Source of the DNA: Opitutales bacterium
GTDB lineage: Bacteria > Verrucomicrobiota > Verrucomicrobiia > Opitutales > UBA2987
DNA length: 39,557 bases
Assembly: GCA_021772535.1 (NCBI GenBank)
Contig: JAJFLV010000214.1
Span: 1 to 39,557, forward strand
Direction of reading: 5' to 3'
The notes under the pieces were generated by a model, which saw only the letters and a program-made list of their open reading frames with translations, made no database searches and was not told the DNA's origin. Positions within the stretch are counted from its first letter, which is position 1; each line of letters opens with the position of its first letter. The position numbers and the translations under genes are program-made. Shown piece after piece: positions 16,748 to 25,978 of the stretch.

Positions 16748-18250
16748 ATGAATATTAAAAGAGCCGGCGTAATGTTGGGAATTCTCACCTTTCTGTTGAT
16801 TCTTCTTTTTTTTGATCCTGTGCCTGAGGAACCTAAGGTGGGCAGGATGGCTGCGGTGGTGGCCCTCATGGCTATTCTCTGGATCACCGAAGCAGTGCCA
16901 CTGGCGGCTACCTCTCTTATCCCGATCGTGGCTTTTCCGGTCCTCGAAATCCTCGACAGCGCCAGCATCGCCAAAGCCTACGTCAACTCGATCATCTTCC
17001 TTTTTATCGGTGGTTTCCTCATCGCTTTGTCGATGGAAAAGTGGAATCTGCACCGCCGCATAGCGCTTAACATAATAAACCTCATCGGACAGCGGGCCGA
17101 TACCCTGGTCCTGGGATTCATGGCGGCCTCTGCCTTTCTTTCCATGTGGATATCCAACACCGCAACCGCAGTCATGATGCTGCCTATCGGTCTGGCCATC
17201 GCCACCAAAATGGAAGAACAGTTCGGGAAAGAACGCACTCATCCGATGGTGCTGGCCCTCATGCTGGGAATTGCCTACGGCTGTTCCATCGGCGGTGTGG
17301 CCACCCTCGTTGGCACGCCGACCAATCTGGCTTTTGTCCGCATTTTCACGGAAATTTATCCGGAGGCGCCCTTGGTCAGTTTTGGGCAATGGCTGATTCT
17401 GGGCGTCCCCTATGCGTTAGTCTTGTTGGCTATTACATGGTTTCTCCTGACCCATGTTTTTTGCCGGATGGAAGACGGTCTTGCCCTCGACCGGTCGATC
17501 ATCAAAAAGGAGTTGATTTCCCTCGGTCCCATGCGCTTCGAGGAAAAAGCGGTGCTGGTCGTTTTTGCCTCTACTGCCATTTTGTGGACATTCCGGCGCG
17601 ATCTTCATCTCGGAGATTTTACTTTGCCCGGTTGGTCGGGTATCTGGGGACCATTAAAAAACCTGGATGACGGTACCGTAGCCGTCACCATGGCGTTGAT
17701 ACTTTTTTTCATACCGGCAAAAAATCAGATCAAATCTAAAAGAATCCTTGAAGGCGATGTCTTCGGGAAACTGCCCTGGTCGATAATCCTTTTATTTGGC
17801 GGCGGATTTGCCCTCGCTTCAGGGTTTGGTGTGAGCGGGCTGTCCCGGTACATCGGCGAATCTTTCACCGCACTGGGCGATATTCCCATCCTCCTGATAA
17901 TCGCCTTGATTTGCCTTTGCGTTACTTTTTTAACCGAGTTGACCTCCAACGTTGCGACGGCTTCGATGCTCCTGCCGCTTTTGGCCGTCTGGGCCACCAG
18001 CCGCGAACTCCACCCATTGGTGTTCATGGTTCCAGCCACAATTTCCGCCTCCATGGCTTTTATGATGCCGGTGGCGACACCTCCCAACGCAGTGGTTTTT
18101 GGCAGCCAGCGAATTCGCATTGCGGAAATGGCGAGAGTCGGGATATTTCTCAACCTGGTGGCGGTGTTCCTTACAATCGTAATGGTTCGTTTGCTCCTGC
18201 CGGTTATATTTGGCGCCGAAATCAGTACCTTTCCCGATTGGGCAAGGTAA
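16748..18250 (+). CDS. DASS/SLC13-family Na+:anion symporter
   Basis: A 500-residue polytopic membrane protein. The paired family motifs are present in the two inverted halves: MWISNTATAVMMLPIG and ELTSNVATASMLLPLLA, each with the SNT/SNV hairpin that binds Na+ and carboxylate, and VATPPNAVVFGS near the C-terminus. Members import di- and tricarboxylates, sulfate or related anions. The substrate is not clear from sequence. It lies between nucleoside transporter and pseudouridine genes; an anionic pathway intermediate such as an oxo-acid is possible but unsupported. It starts at ATG 16748 with a weak AAAGG upstream. Confidence 0.9.
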   Translation: MNIKRAGVMLGILTFLLILLFFDPVPEEPKVGRMAAVVALMAILWITEAVPLAATSLIPIVAFPVLEILDSASIAKAYVNSIIFLFIGGFLIALSMEKWNLHRRIALNIINLIGQRADTLVLGFMAASAFLSMWISNTATAVMMLPIGLAIATKMEEQFGKERTHPMVLALMLGIAYGCSIGGVATLVGTPTNLAFVRIFTEIYPEAPLVSFGQWLILGVPYALVLLAITWFLLTHVFCRMEDGLALDRSIIKKELISLGPMRFEEKAVLVVFASTAILWTFRRDLHLGDFTLPGWSGIWGPLKNLDDGTVAVTMALILFFIPAKNQIKSKRILEGDVFGKLPWSIILLFGGGFALASGFGVSGLSRYIGESFTALGDIPILLIIALICLCVTFLTELTSNVATASMLLPLLAVWATSRELHPLVFMVPATISASMAFMMPVATPPNAVVFGSQRIRIAEMARVGIFLNLVAVFLTIVMVRLLLPVIFGAEISTFPDWAR

Positions 18251-18287
18251 TCCCGAACAAAGCATCCCCGTTTAGATTAATCTATCT

Positions 18288-18812
18288 ATGAAATTAAAAC
18301 CAGGAGATCCTTTTCCGAAATTTAGACTGCCTATTGTAGGCGGAGAAGCCATTGAGATTGGCAAACCGGCGGAGGATAATAATTGGCAACTGGTAGTGGT
18401 TTATCGCGGGTTGCATTGCCCGCTTTGCCTCCGCTACCTGATTCAACTGGAAAAACTGAAAGACCGATTGCAGAAATTGAATGTGGAGATTGTAGCGTTA
18501 TCCGGCGATCCAAGGGAAAAGGCTGAAACATTGGTCCGGGAGAATAATGTGACGATTCCTGTCGCTTATGGTCTCTCGCTGGACCAAATGCGGAAATTGG
18601 GCTTGTATATTTCCCATCCGCGCTCGCCGGAGGAAAATGACCGTCCCAACCCTGAGCCCGCCTTGTTTGTCATCGACGAGGAAGGAAATTTGCGTTTGAC
18701 CGATGTTTCCAATAATCCCTTTTTACGCCCGGATCTGGAAGCGCTGGTAGAGGGCCTGAAGTATATCCGCGCGCCGGAGAATAATTACCCCATCCGTGGA
18801 ACTTGTGTTTGA
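18288..18812 (+). CDS. peroxiredoxin-like (AhpC/TSA) thioredoxin-fold protein
   Basis: A 174-residue thioredoxin-fold protein. The active-site segment is VVVYRGLHCPLCLRYLIQL, a CxxC in place of the single peroxidatic Cys of typical AhpC; this is the AhpC/TSA '2' or peroxiredoxin-like branch. The following VEIVALSGDP and PALFVIDEEGNLR are typical of the fold. A thiol peroxidase or disulfide reductase role in the cytoplasm is likely; there is no signal peptide. It sits 38 bp after the DASS transporter on the same strand, and may be co-transcribed. A link to the oxygenases, which can generate oxidants, is speculative. Confidence 0.82.
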   Translation: MKLKPGDPFPKFRLPIVGGEAIEIGKPAEDNNWQLVVVYRGLHCPLCLRYLIQLEKLKDRLQKLNVEIVALSGDPREKAETLVRENNVTIPVAYGLSLDQMRKLGLYISHPRSPEENDRPNPEPALFVIDEEGNLRLTDVSNNPFLRPDLEALVEGLKYIRAPENNYPIRGTCV

Positions 18813-18936
18813 ATTGGAAACTGACGCGGATTGTAAATGCAGGAGACTGGAATCGACAAATGACGGTTCCCCGCATTTATTCTTCTGTCTGTTTTCCTGA
18901 AAACTGAAACCCGTACCCTTCATCTTAATCATAGAA

Positions 18937-19857
18937 ATGCTCAACGATTATCTGGAATTCTTACCCCAAGTAGCAGAGGCGATCGACCGTGGACAGCCGG
19001 TCCTGGCCTTGGAATCCACCATCATCGCGCATGGAATGCCTTACCCGCAAAATGTCGAGACGGCCCGCGAAGTCGAATCAATCGCCCGCCAAAATGGCGT
19101 AATCCCGGCCACACTGGCCATTCTGGGAGGAAAGCTGAAGGTAGGTCTGAATGATAAGGAAATCGACTTTCTGGGCAGCGGAGAAGGCATATCAAAAGCG
19201 AGCAGCCGGGATTTGCCTTTTTTGGTGGCCAATAAATTAAACGGCGCCGCAACGGTCGCGGCCAGCGTGCGAATAGCCGCCATGGCCGGCATAAAAGTCA
19301 TGGCCACCGGCGGTATCGGCGGGGTTCACAGAGGGGCGGAAAAGACGTTTGACATCTCGGCCGATCTGCCGGAAATCGCTCGCAGTGACGTCGCGGTAGT
19401 CTGCGCGGGGGCCAAATCGATTCTCGATATCGGCCTGACTCTGGAATACCTGGAAACTCTGGGCATTCCCGTTGCGGGTTATCAGACCGATCATTTTCCT
19501 GCCTTTTTCACCAGAAATAGCGGTTTTGAAGTCCCACAAAGAGTCGATTCAGTAGAGGAATTGGCCGGTATCCTGAAAGCCAAGTGGGCCATGAACTTAA
19601 AAGGAGGCATGATAATTGCCAACCCCATCCCGAAAGAGCATGAACTGCCGTTGAAAATGGCGGAAACGGCAACCTCCCAAGCCCTTCAAGAACTGGAAGA
19701 ACAGGGCATCAAAGGCAAGGCAGCGACCCCATTTCTCCTTTCCCGTATCGAAGCATTAACCAAAGGGGAAAGCCTGCGCAGCAATATTAAACTGGTGTGT
19801 AACAATGTTAAACTGGGCGCTCTCCTGGCGGTTGAATTATCACGCATCACCTCTTAA
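18937..19857 (+). CDS. psuG: pseudouridine-5'-phosphate glycosidase
   Basis: A 306-residue enzyme with the full length and motifs of PsuG. LALESTIIAHGMPYPQN has the catalytic-site Glu (E26), SGEGISKASSRDLP the first lysine (K87), and VVCAGAKSILDI the Schiff-base lysine (K160); the C-terminus has NIKLVCNNVKLGA. It cleaves the C-C glycosidic bond of pseudouridine 5'-phosphate to uracil and ribose 5-phosphate. Its partner, the PfkB kinase, follows 38 bp downstream. Pseudouridine comes only from RNA, so this pair shows that the locus feeds on RNA breakdown products. Confidence 0.95.
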   Translation: MLNDYLEFLPQVAEAIDRGQPVLALESTIIAHGMPYPQNVETAREVESIARQNGVIPATLAILGGKLKVGLNDKEIDFLGSGEGISKASSRDLPFLVANKLNGAATVAASVRIAAMAGIKVMATGGIGGVHRGAEKTFDISADLPEIARSDVAVVCAGAKSILDIGLTLEYLETLGIPVAGYQTDHFPAFFTRNSGFEVPQRVDSVEELAGILKAKWAMNLKGGMIIANPIPKEHELPLKMAETATSQALQELEEQGIKGKAATPFLLSRIEALTKGESLRSNIKLVCNNVKLGALLAVELSRITS

Positions 19858-19895
19858 AATTCATCCCTTTCACTAATTTCCGCCCTTGTCCTAAT

Positions 19896-20828
19896 TTGCA
19901 AACTGCACAACCAAGAGTCGCTTGCATCGGTGGCGTTGATATCGACCACAAGGCCCGGCTGCACCGAAGTTTTCAGGCGGGAACCTCCAATCCGGTCTCG
20001 GTCACATCATCTCCGGGCGGAGTCATTCGCAATATCGCCGAATCCCTGGCCAGGCTGCAATGTGAGGTCAGCCTTTTCTCCATTGTCGGTTCGGATTCGG
20101 CCGGGGATAACCTTTTACAATCCCTGAAAAGGCTGCACGTCGATATTTCCGGCGTAGGGCGTTCCACCCGCCAGCCGACAGCTTCCTACACCGCCATTCT
20201 CGAACCGGACGGAGGATTGGCAGCCGGATTGGCCGATATGGCTGTTTTCGATGAAATGACTCCTTCATGGATCGAACAAATCGAATCGAGTTTGGCCTTG
20301 TGCGGAATGTGGATCATCGACTCCAATCTTCCAGCCGGGGCAATCGAACACCTGCTGCTGAACAGCAAAACCGAGGAAATCAAGGTTCTGGGCGATCCCG
20401 TATCGGTGGCCAAATCGGAGCGATTCAAAAGGGTTCTCCATAAAATAGATATTCTTTTTCCGGACCAGCGGGAAGCGGCTGCACTTTCAGGATTGGAAAT
20501 AAAAACCTCGGAAGATGTGGCGATGGCGGCGGCAAAAATCCGCGAATTAGGGGTGGGGTCGGTTGTCGTCACCTTGGGGGCCAAAGGCATCTACCTGGAT
20601 AGCCCGGTGAAGAAGGCGTTTTATCCAGCCCTCCCACCAGCGGAAATACAGGACGTAACCGGAGCCGGAGACGCCCTCCTGGCCGGTTACGCTTATGGGT
20701 TGTTGAAAGATCAAAAAACTGATCCTGTTCGACTCGGGCTTGCCGCCGCCAGCCTGGCCCTGGAAAGCGGTCAGTCCGTTCCAACAAGTTTGACCCATTC
20801 CGCTTTGCAAAGACGCCTCACCCAATGA
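19896..20828 (+). CDS. psuK: PfkB-family sugar/nucleoside kinase, probable pseudouridine kinase
   Basis: A 310-residue ribokinase-fold enzyme. The glycine pair for sugar binding is in SSPGGVIRNIAESLARL and the ATP/anion-hole motif with the catalytic base D259 is QDVTGAGDALLAGYA. It should phosphorylate the 5'-OH of pseudouridine for PsuG, which is immediately upstream (38 bp). In E. coli the two genes are also adjacent. The only fitting start is TTG at 19896; its N-terminus QTAQPRVACIGGVDIDHKA is right for the family. The kinase call is firm and the pseudouridine assignment rests on the neighbour. Confidence 0.88.
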   Translation: MQTAQPRVACIGGVDIDHKARLHRSFQAGTSNPVSVTSSPGGVIRNIAESLARLQCEVSLFSIVGSDSAGDNLLQSLKRLHVDISGVGRSTRQPTASYTAILEPDGGLAAGLADMAVFDEMTPSWIEQIESSLALCGMWIIDSNLPAGAIEHLLLNSKTEEIKVLGDPVSVAKSERFKRVLHKIDILFPDQREAAALSGLEIKTSEDVAMAAAKIRELGVGSVVVTLGAKGIYLDSPVKKAFYPALPPAEIQDVTGAGDALLAGYAYGLLKDQKTDPVRLGLAAASLALESGQSVPTSLTHSALQRRLTQ

Positions 20829-21079
20829 AATCCTTGAACAATGTTCATTTGGGATATGTTTATGAGTCTGTCAGGCATTTTCTCAAAATTAATCTATTAT
20901 TATTCTTATAAAGTTCAAAAAATACGGGATTCCGGTGTTGCTAAAGTCTTTTTTTTCGTTCAACAATCCCACCCTACCCCAATTGGGTTACCCCTTACAC
21001 TTACATTCCACATTCGCGGATTGAGTGTCCTTTTTATAAAAATTATCAAACCAAACAAGAACCCTAAATCTATAACCAT
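20829..21079. other. AT-rich leader before the TonB receptor
   Basis: These 251 bp separate the kinase gene from the receptor gene. The stretch is AT-rich and probably holds the receptor promoter, but I see no -35/-10 pair with good spacing. A 10 bp palindrome CCCAATTGGG lies at 20978-20987 and could be an operator. An 80-codon frame running through it has no coding character. Confidence 0.35.
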
Positions 21080-24000
21080 ATGATTATCAACAGACTAAGA
21101 ATAGCAATATTGCTCTTTGCCAGCTTGGCGCTGGTCACAGCCGGATATTCTCAAAACATCACTTCCTCCGGCTTGAATGGAACAGTGACCGATAGTGACG
21201 GCAACTCAGTGGCAGGCGCCACCGTGCGCATTATCCATGTGCCCACTGGATCGACCAAAACTATCACCTCCAGCTCAAACGGTTCCTTCGCATCAAGAGG
21301 GATGCGAGTTGGCGGCCCCTACAGTGTTACCACCAGTTTCGATGGCTACCAGACCTCAACCGTAGAGAACATTTATTTGACCGTGGCCAATGTCACCGAT
21401 GTTACCATAGCGATGGCGGATGCGTCCGACATTGAGGAATTGGATGAATTCATTTTCACGGAGGAACAGGATGGTCTCTTTAATGCGGACTCCCGCAGCA
21501 CAGTGACGAGGTTGGACGAGGCCAGGGTATTGAGCGTGTCCAGCGCTGACCGTTCATTGAACGAGTTGCTCAAAACCAACCCCAAAGTTGTCGTGGATAA
21601 AGATTTCGGTTCTTTTACATCGGCTGGCATTAATGCACGTTATAATAATGTGACGGTTGACGGGGTTCAGGTAAATGATCCCTTCGGCCTGAACTCAAGT
21701 GGCCAGGCCACCCGCAATGGCCCTCCTGTTTCCATTGATGCCATTGAGTCGTTGGAAATCGACACGACTCCTTTTGACATCCGGCAGTCCAAATTTACGG
21801 GAGCTGCCGTCAACGTGGTAACCAAGAGCGGTACCAACCAGTTTCACGGTTCGGGCTACTACTATTGGCGCGATTCGGATAATTTTGGAGATAACGAGAA
21901 TGGGGTGGAATTCGACCCGGCATTCGATGAGCAAACCTATGGATTTACCTTGGGTGGCCCAATCCTGAAGAATAAGCTGTTTTTCTTTGTCAATTATGAG
22001 AAAACAGAGCGTGACCGCAGCGGTTCCAGTGTCGGTTTGATCGGTAGCGGAGCATCCAACATTTTCCCCGCAACCCCGGCGGAAGTTGACGAGATTATCA
22101 GTATAGCACAAAATGTATGGGGCATTAATGCGGGAACGCCAACCGGGGCGGAAATCCTCAATGACGAAGTCGAGAAAATATTGGTCAAGGTCGACTGGAA
22201 TATTAACGACAAACATCATTTGAGTTTCAAATATGACAAGGCGGAAGACAGTATTTTAACAATTACTCAACGCAATACTACCGCATTCTCGCTGAGCAGC
22301 TTTTGGTATGACCAGCCCAGTATTTCGAAAAATTATGTAGCTCAACTTTTCAGTGACTGGAATGACCGGTTCAGCACTGAAATTCGTTATTCATTTTCCG
22401 ATTATGACGGCAGCCCGACAACGCCTACGGACGATCCGCAGGTCAGTGTTGGTGTCCCCGGCGGAGGCTCCGTGTTTTTTGGGGCAGAACGGTTTCGCCA
22501 TTTCAATATTCTTCTTGGGGAAACGACGACTTTTACGATTGCGGGCACTCTTTTTTCGGGTGAAAGCCGCAATCACGAAACAGTTTTCGGTCTGGATTTT
22601 TCAAAGAAGATCATAGCCAATACCTTCCTTTTCGACAACAAGGGAACCTGGAGTTTTGCCAGTGCCGCCGATTTTGCAGCAGGCAATGCTTCAGGCTTAT
22701 CGCATCGGTTTGAAGCCGATGGAACGAGCGTAGTCGCCAATTGGGAGGAAAAAGTATGGTCCCCCTATATCCAGCATACCTGGCAGGTGCATAGCAATTT
22801 TGCCATGACCCTTGGTCTGCGCTGGGACATCAATGATTTCCCGTTATCCCCAGGGTTTAACCAGCGGTTTCAGGATTTCTTCGGCAAACCCAATGACAAT
22901 ACTATCGATGGTTCAAGAACTTTCTCCCCTCGATTCAGTTTTAATTGGGACATAAAGGGAGATAACTCTCTTCAATTGCGTGGCGGCATAGGCAAATTTT
23001 TCGGCAAGTCGCCCGGCGTGTGGCTATCCAATGGATTCACCAATGACGGACTCACCGTTGTAACGGCTCAATTTCCGGATGGCCTGCCAGCGTTTGAGCC
23101 CGATTCGACCAACCAACCCAAAGGTACCCCCGGCGCACCCAGCGGGGAGGTCGATTCACTGGCCAAAGGATTCGAAACGCCTTCCTCATGGAAAGGGGTT
23201 ATTGCTCTCGACTATAAATTCAAAGCACCCGTTTTGGGCGATTTGGTCGCCACCATCGAAGGTGAATGGTCCTTTGTCGAAGATGCCGTGGCATTCCGCA
23301 ACCTTGTGGCGGAACCGATCGGGACAGGCCCTGACGGTCGAGTTATCATGTCGACAGCCCGGGCTGGAGCAGCAGGCTTCGGAGGTTTCGGAAGTGTAAC
23401 GGAATTAGCCAATACAAGCCTTGGGGATTCCACCAATTACACACTTTCAATAACTCGACCCAACAGGGGAGACGGATGGTATTCCTCTTTTTCCTATTCC
23501 TATGGAAGCTCGAATGAGGTTAATTCCGGGACAGGCTTCATAGCGGTGGAAAATTTCCGGGCCACCCCGATCTTCAACGCCAACGTCGATGAATTGGGTA
23601 CTTCGCCTTTTGAGGTTCGCCATAATTTTATCTACACCCTCTCCAAGCAAATTAAATGGGGCGGCGAAAATAGTAAGTGGAAGACGAATATTACCTTATT
23701 TTACCAAGGTCGTTCGGGCAAACCCTACAGCTATGTGGCCAAAAATAATACAAATAATGATGACTGCTGCTCCACCAACGACCTCTTTTACACACCGAAT
23801 GGACCGGACGATCCCTTCGTTACCTGGGCAGCAAGCGCCGACGGTGTCCTGACCGCCGCCGAGACAGCGGACCGGGATGCATTTTTTGCTTTTGTTGGTC
23901 AGCATCCTGACCTCGAACCAGGCAAGCAGCACAAGAAAAACGATGCCACTCTACCCTGGATTCATCAATGGGATCTCAAGATTGCTCAGGATCTCCCTAT

Positions 24001-24262
24001 TGCCACAAAATGGGGCAAGTTGCAATTTACAATGGATATCCTGAATATCGGCAACCTGATCGACAGTTCCTGGGGCCAGATTCAGGACTTTCCGATTAAT
24101 TTTGGCGGCACTCCTTCACAGAACATCGCCAGCGCTACTTATGTTCCTGATAGTAACAAGTACCTCTACTCCTTCAATGGAGTAGGAAACTCCCCAATTG
24201 TGGAGGATCGTTTCGGCCAATCCCGCTGGAATATTCTCTTTGGCATAAAGTATGTCTTCTAA
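21080..24262 (+). CDS. Oar-like TonB-dependent outer membrane receptor
   Basis: A 1060-residue protein. A signal peptide (about residues 1-24, ending in AGYSQ) is followed by a carboxypeptidase-regulatory-like beta-sandwich (LNGTVTDSDGNSVAGATVR, about 33-110), a plug domain (to about residue 260, with VNVVTKSGTNQFHGSGYY) and a long beta-barrel ending in ILFGIKYVF with a terminal Phe. This layout matches Oar-type receptors of Verrucomicrobiota, Acidobacteria and Bacteroidota, which import large nutrients with energy from TonB. No SusD-like partner is present. The secreted 5'-nucleotidase follows after a strong hairpin, and pseudouridine genes precede it, so nucleotides or oligonucleotides are the likely cargo. 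The cargo is inferred, not visible. Confidence 0.9.
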   Translation: MIINRLRIAILLFASLALVTAGYSQNITSSGLNGTVTDSDGNSVAGATVRIIHVPTGSTKTITSSSNGSFASRGMRVGGPYSVTTSFDGYQTSTVENIYLTVANVTDVTIAMADASDIEELDEFIFTEEQDGLFNADSRSTVTRLDEARVLSVSSADRSLNELLKTNPKVVVDKDFGSFTSAGINARYNNVTVDGVQVNDPFGLNSSGQATRNGPPVSIDAIESLEIDTTPFDIRQSKFTGAAVNVVTKSGTNQFHGSGYYYWRDSDNFGDNENGVEFDPAFDEQTYGFTLGGPILKNKLFFFVNYEKTERDRSGSSVGLIGSGASNIFPATPAEVDEIISIAQNVWGINAGTPTGAEILNDEVEKILVKVDWNINDKHHLSFKYDKAEDSILTITQRNTTAFSLSSFWYDQPSISKNYVAQLFSDWNDRFSTEIRYSFSDYDGSPTTPTDDPQVSVGVPGGGSVFFGAERFRHFNILLGETTTFTIAGTLFSGESRNHETVFGLDFSKKIIANTFLFDNKGTWSFASAADFAAGNASGLSHRFEADGTSVVANWEEKVWSPYIQHTWQVHSNFAMTLGLRWDINDFPLSPGFNQRFQDFFGKPNDNTIDGSRTFSPRFSFNWDIKGDNSLQLRGGIGKFFGKSPGVWLSNGFTNDGLTVVTAQFPDGLPAFEPDSTNQPKGTPGAPSGEVDSLAKGFETPSSWKGVIALDYKFKAPVLGDLVATIEGEWSFVEDAVAFRNLVAEPIGTGPDGRVIMSTARAGAAGFGGFGSVTELANTSLGDSTNYTLSITRPNRGDGWYSSFSYSYGSSNEVNSGTGFIAVENFRATPIFNANVDELGTSPFEVRHNFIYTLSKQIKWGGENSKWKTNITLFYQGRSGKPYSYVAKNNTNNDDCCSTNDLFYTPNGPDDPFVTWAASADGVLTAAETADRDAFFAFVGQHPDLEPGKQHKKNDATLPWIHQWDLKIAQDLPIATKWGKLQFTMDILNIGNLIDSSWGQIQDFPINFGGTPSQNIASATYVPDSNKYLYSFNGVGNSPIVEDRFGQSRWNILFGIKYVF

Positions 24263-24295
24263 ATTGGGGCTGATTCCTCTTTAACCTATTATTTA

Positions 24296-24326
24296 TTGAT
24301 GCCCCGGAGTTTTTCCGGGGCATCAA
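24296..24326 (+). terminator. strong hairpin after the TonB receptor gene
   Basis: TTGATGCCCCGGA (24296-24308) and TCCGGGGCATCAA (24314-24326) form a perfect 13 bp stem with a 5 nt loop GTTTT. No T tract follows directly, so it may terminate transcription partly or protect the receptor mRNA 3' end, setting receptor expression apart from the 5'-nucleotidase downstream. Confidence 0.7.
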
Positions 24327-24363
24327 TGCTTACTGATAACGATAATTTTATTCAACCCCGTCA

Positions 24364-25974
24364 ATGCCAGTTCGGATACCGTTCTTTTCTAAAAAAATCA
24401 ATCGCCTGGTTAGCCAGTTAATCATCGCTTTTTTCGTGGTTCCGCTGGCCGTAGGCCTCGCCAATGCCGAAACGGATTCGCAAGGTTCGGTGCGCGAAAT
24501 CACCATACTTCACACCAACGATTTCGAGAGCGCTTTTAATCCCATTCCGGCCTACTGGCTGGACGATGTGAATTTTCTCGGAGGCGGCGCTGAGCTGGCG
24601 GCGCTGGTAGAGAACATTCGCGCCCGCGAAGACTTGGTTTACCTTTTCGATGCCGGTGACATGTTCACCGGTTTGCTTTCCAACCGCACGCAGGGGGAAG
24701 TGCTTATGGAGATGATGATCACCATGCGCTACGATGCCATGGCCATCGGCAACCACGAGTACGATTACGGTTGGGAAAATCTTCGTAAACAGAAAAACCG
24801 GGCACCCTTTCCCATTATGGGGGCCAACATCTTTTACAAAGGAACCGACATTCCCTTCGCCCAACCCTATGCCATTGTGGAAAAAGAGGGATTCCGCATC
24901 GGGGTAATCGGAATAATCGGCGAGGATGCCCGCAGCGTTGTGCTGCCGTCATTCGTGGCAGAACTCGACTTTCGCGACCCTGCGCCGATTGTCAGGGAGG
25001 CGGTCGCCTACCTAAAACCGGATGTGGACCTGGTGGTGGTTCTGGCCCACATGGGGATGACTGCCCCCATGCAGACCGATGCCGAGGCTCACCCCGAAAT
25101 ACAGCGCGGCGTGGAAGCGGATCTGGCTCTGGTGGGAGCGGTTCCCGGAATTGACATTTTCATCGGCGGACACGCCGATAATGGGACGGAAAAACCTATA
25201 GTACACCCTGAAACAGGAACCCTTGTGGTGCAAACTTATGGGCACGGCATCCGATTGGGCTATATCAAATTAAAATATGATACGAAGGCCAAAAAGATAC
25301 TCTCATACGAAGGGAAACTGCTGCCAGTAGAGAGTGAAAAGCTCGTCCCCCACCCCATCGTGGCGCAAAAAATAGAGCATTACCGCAAGAAATATCCTGA
25401 AATCGAAGCTGTCGTTGGACGCCTCGAACAACGATTGATCCGCAGCTACAACACGGAATCCTCGCTGGGCAGCTTTGCCGCCGATATTATGCGGAAATCC
25501 GCACATTCGGATGTCGCTTTTATAAACGCCGGTGGTTTGCGGTCCGATCTTCCGGAGGGGGAAGTCTCCTTCGGAAATGTCATTGACGCATTCCCTTTCC
25601 CCAATCGAGTCGTTTTAATGGACCTGGCAGGAAAAGATATTCTAGGGGTTCTCGAGCAGTCGATGACCCTCGAGCGCGGAATGATCCAAACCTCCGGACT
25701 CGTCGCCCATTATGATCTGAGCCGCCCAAAGGGACAGCGTGTGGACGAATTTGAGATCGGTGGGGAACCGGTAGATCCGGATCGGATATACAAAGTTGCG
25801 GTGGCTGATTTGCTGGCCGAAGGGGCCGACCTTTATTCCTCTTTCCTCAACGGGACGATTACAAGAGGACGTGAGGACAGCCCAAAGATTTCCGAGGTTG
25901 TCTTGCAGTATTTCTCAGACGTCCCAGCACCAGACTTTCCAAAACCAGGGCGGCTAATTCCAATCGAAAGGTAG
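24364..25974 (+). CDS. secreted 5'-nucleotidase (UshA-like)
   Basis: A 536-residue protein with a signal peptide (hydrophobic LIIAFFVVPLAVGLANAE). The metallophosphoesterase domain shows TILHTNDFES, LFDAGDMFTG, AIGNHEYDYG, VVLAHMG and FIGGHADN, the ligands for two metals. The C-terminal 5_nucleotid_C domain has TESSLGSFAADIMR, FINAGGLRSDLPEG and FPFPNRVVLMDLAG. It removes phosphate from nucleotides in the periplasm so that nucleosides can enter through CNT carriers. It is followed after only 4 bp by the uridine phosphorylase gene and then two CNT genes, an operon that runs nucleotide to nucleoside to base. Confidence 0.93.
   Translation: MPVRIPFFSKKINRLVSQLIIAFFVVPLAVGLANAETDSQGSVREITILHTNDFESAFNPIPAYWLDDVNFLGGGAELAALVENIRAREDLVYLFDAGDMFTGLLSNRTQGEVLMEMMITMRYDAMAIGNHEYDYGWENLRKQKNRAPFPIMGANIFYKGTDIPFAQPYAIVEKEGFRIGVIGIIGEDARSVVLPSFVAELDFRDPAPIVREAVAYLKPDVDLVVVLAHMGMTAPMQTDAEAHPEIQRGVEADLALVGAVPGIDIFIGGHADNGTEKPIVHPETGTLVVQTYGHGIRLGYIKLKYDTKAKKILSYEGKLLPVESEKLVPHPIVAQKIEHYRKKYPEIEAVVGRLEQRLIRSYNTESSLGSFAADIMRKSAHSDVAFINAGGLRSDLPEGEVSFGNVIDAFPFPNRVVLMDLAGKDILGVLEQSMTLERGMIQTSGLVAHYDLSRPKGQRVDEFEIGGEPVDPDRIYKVAVADLLAEGADLYSSFLNGTITRGREDSPKISEVVLQYFSDVPAPDFPKPGRLIPIER
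25967..25972 (+). promoter_or_regulatory. Shine-Dalgarno-like site that supports an ATT start
   Basis: AAAGGT lies at the end of the 5'-nucleotidase gene. The 7 nt after its GG lead to ATT at 25979, the first codon of the uridine phosphorylase homology. The previous stop TAG (25972-25974) overlaps the motif, so translation is probably coupled. Confidence 0.45.
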
Positions 25975-25978
25975 AACC

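Noticed and set aside
20841-21083. 80-codon frame before the TonB receptor
   Set aside because: AT-rich, no recognisable domain, overlaps the receptor start; more likely leader sequence.
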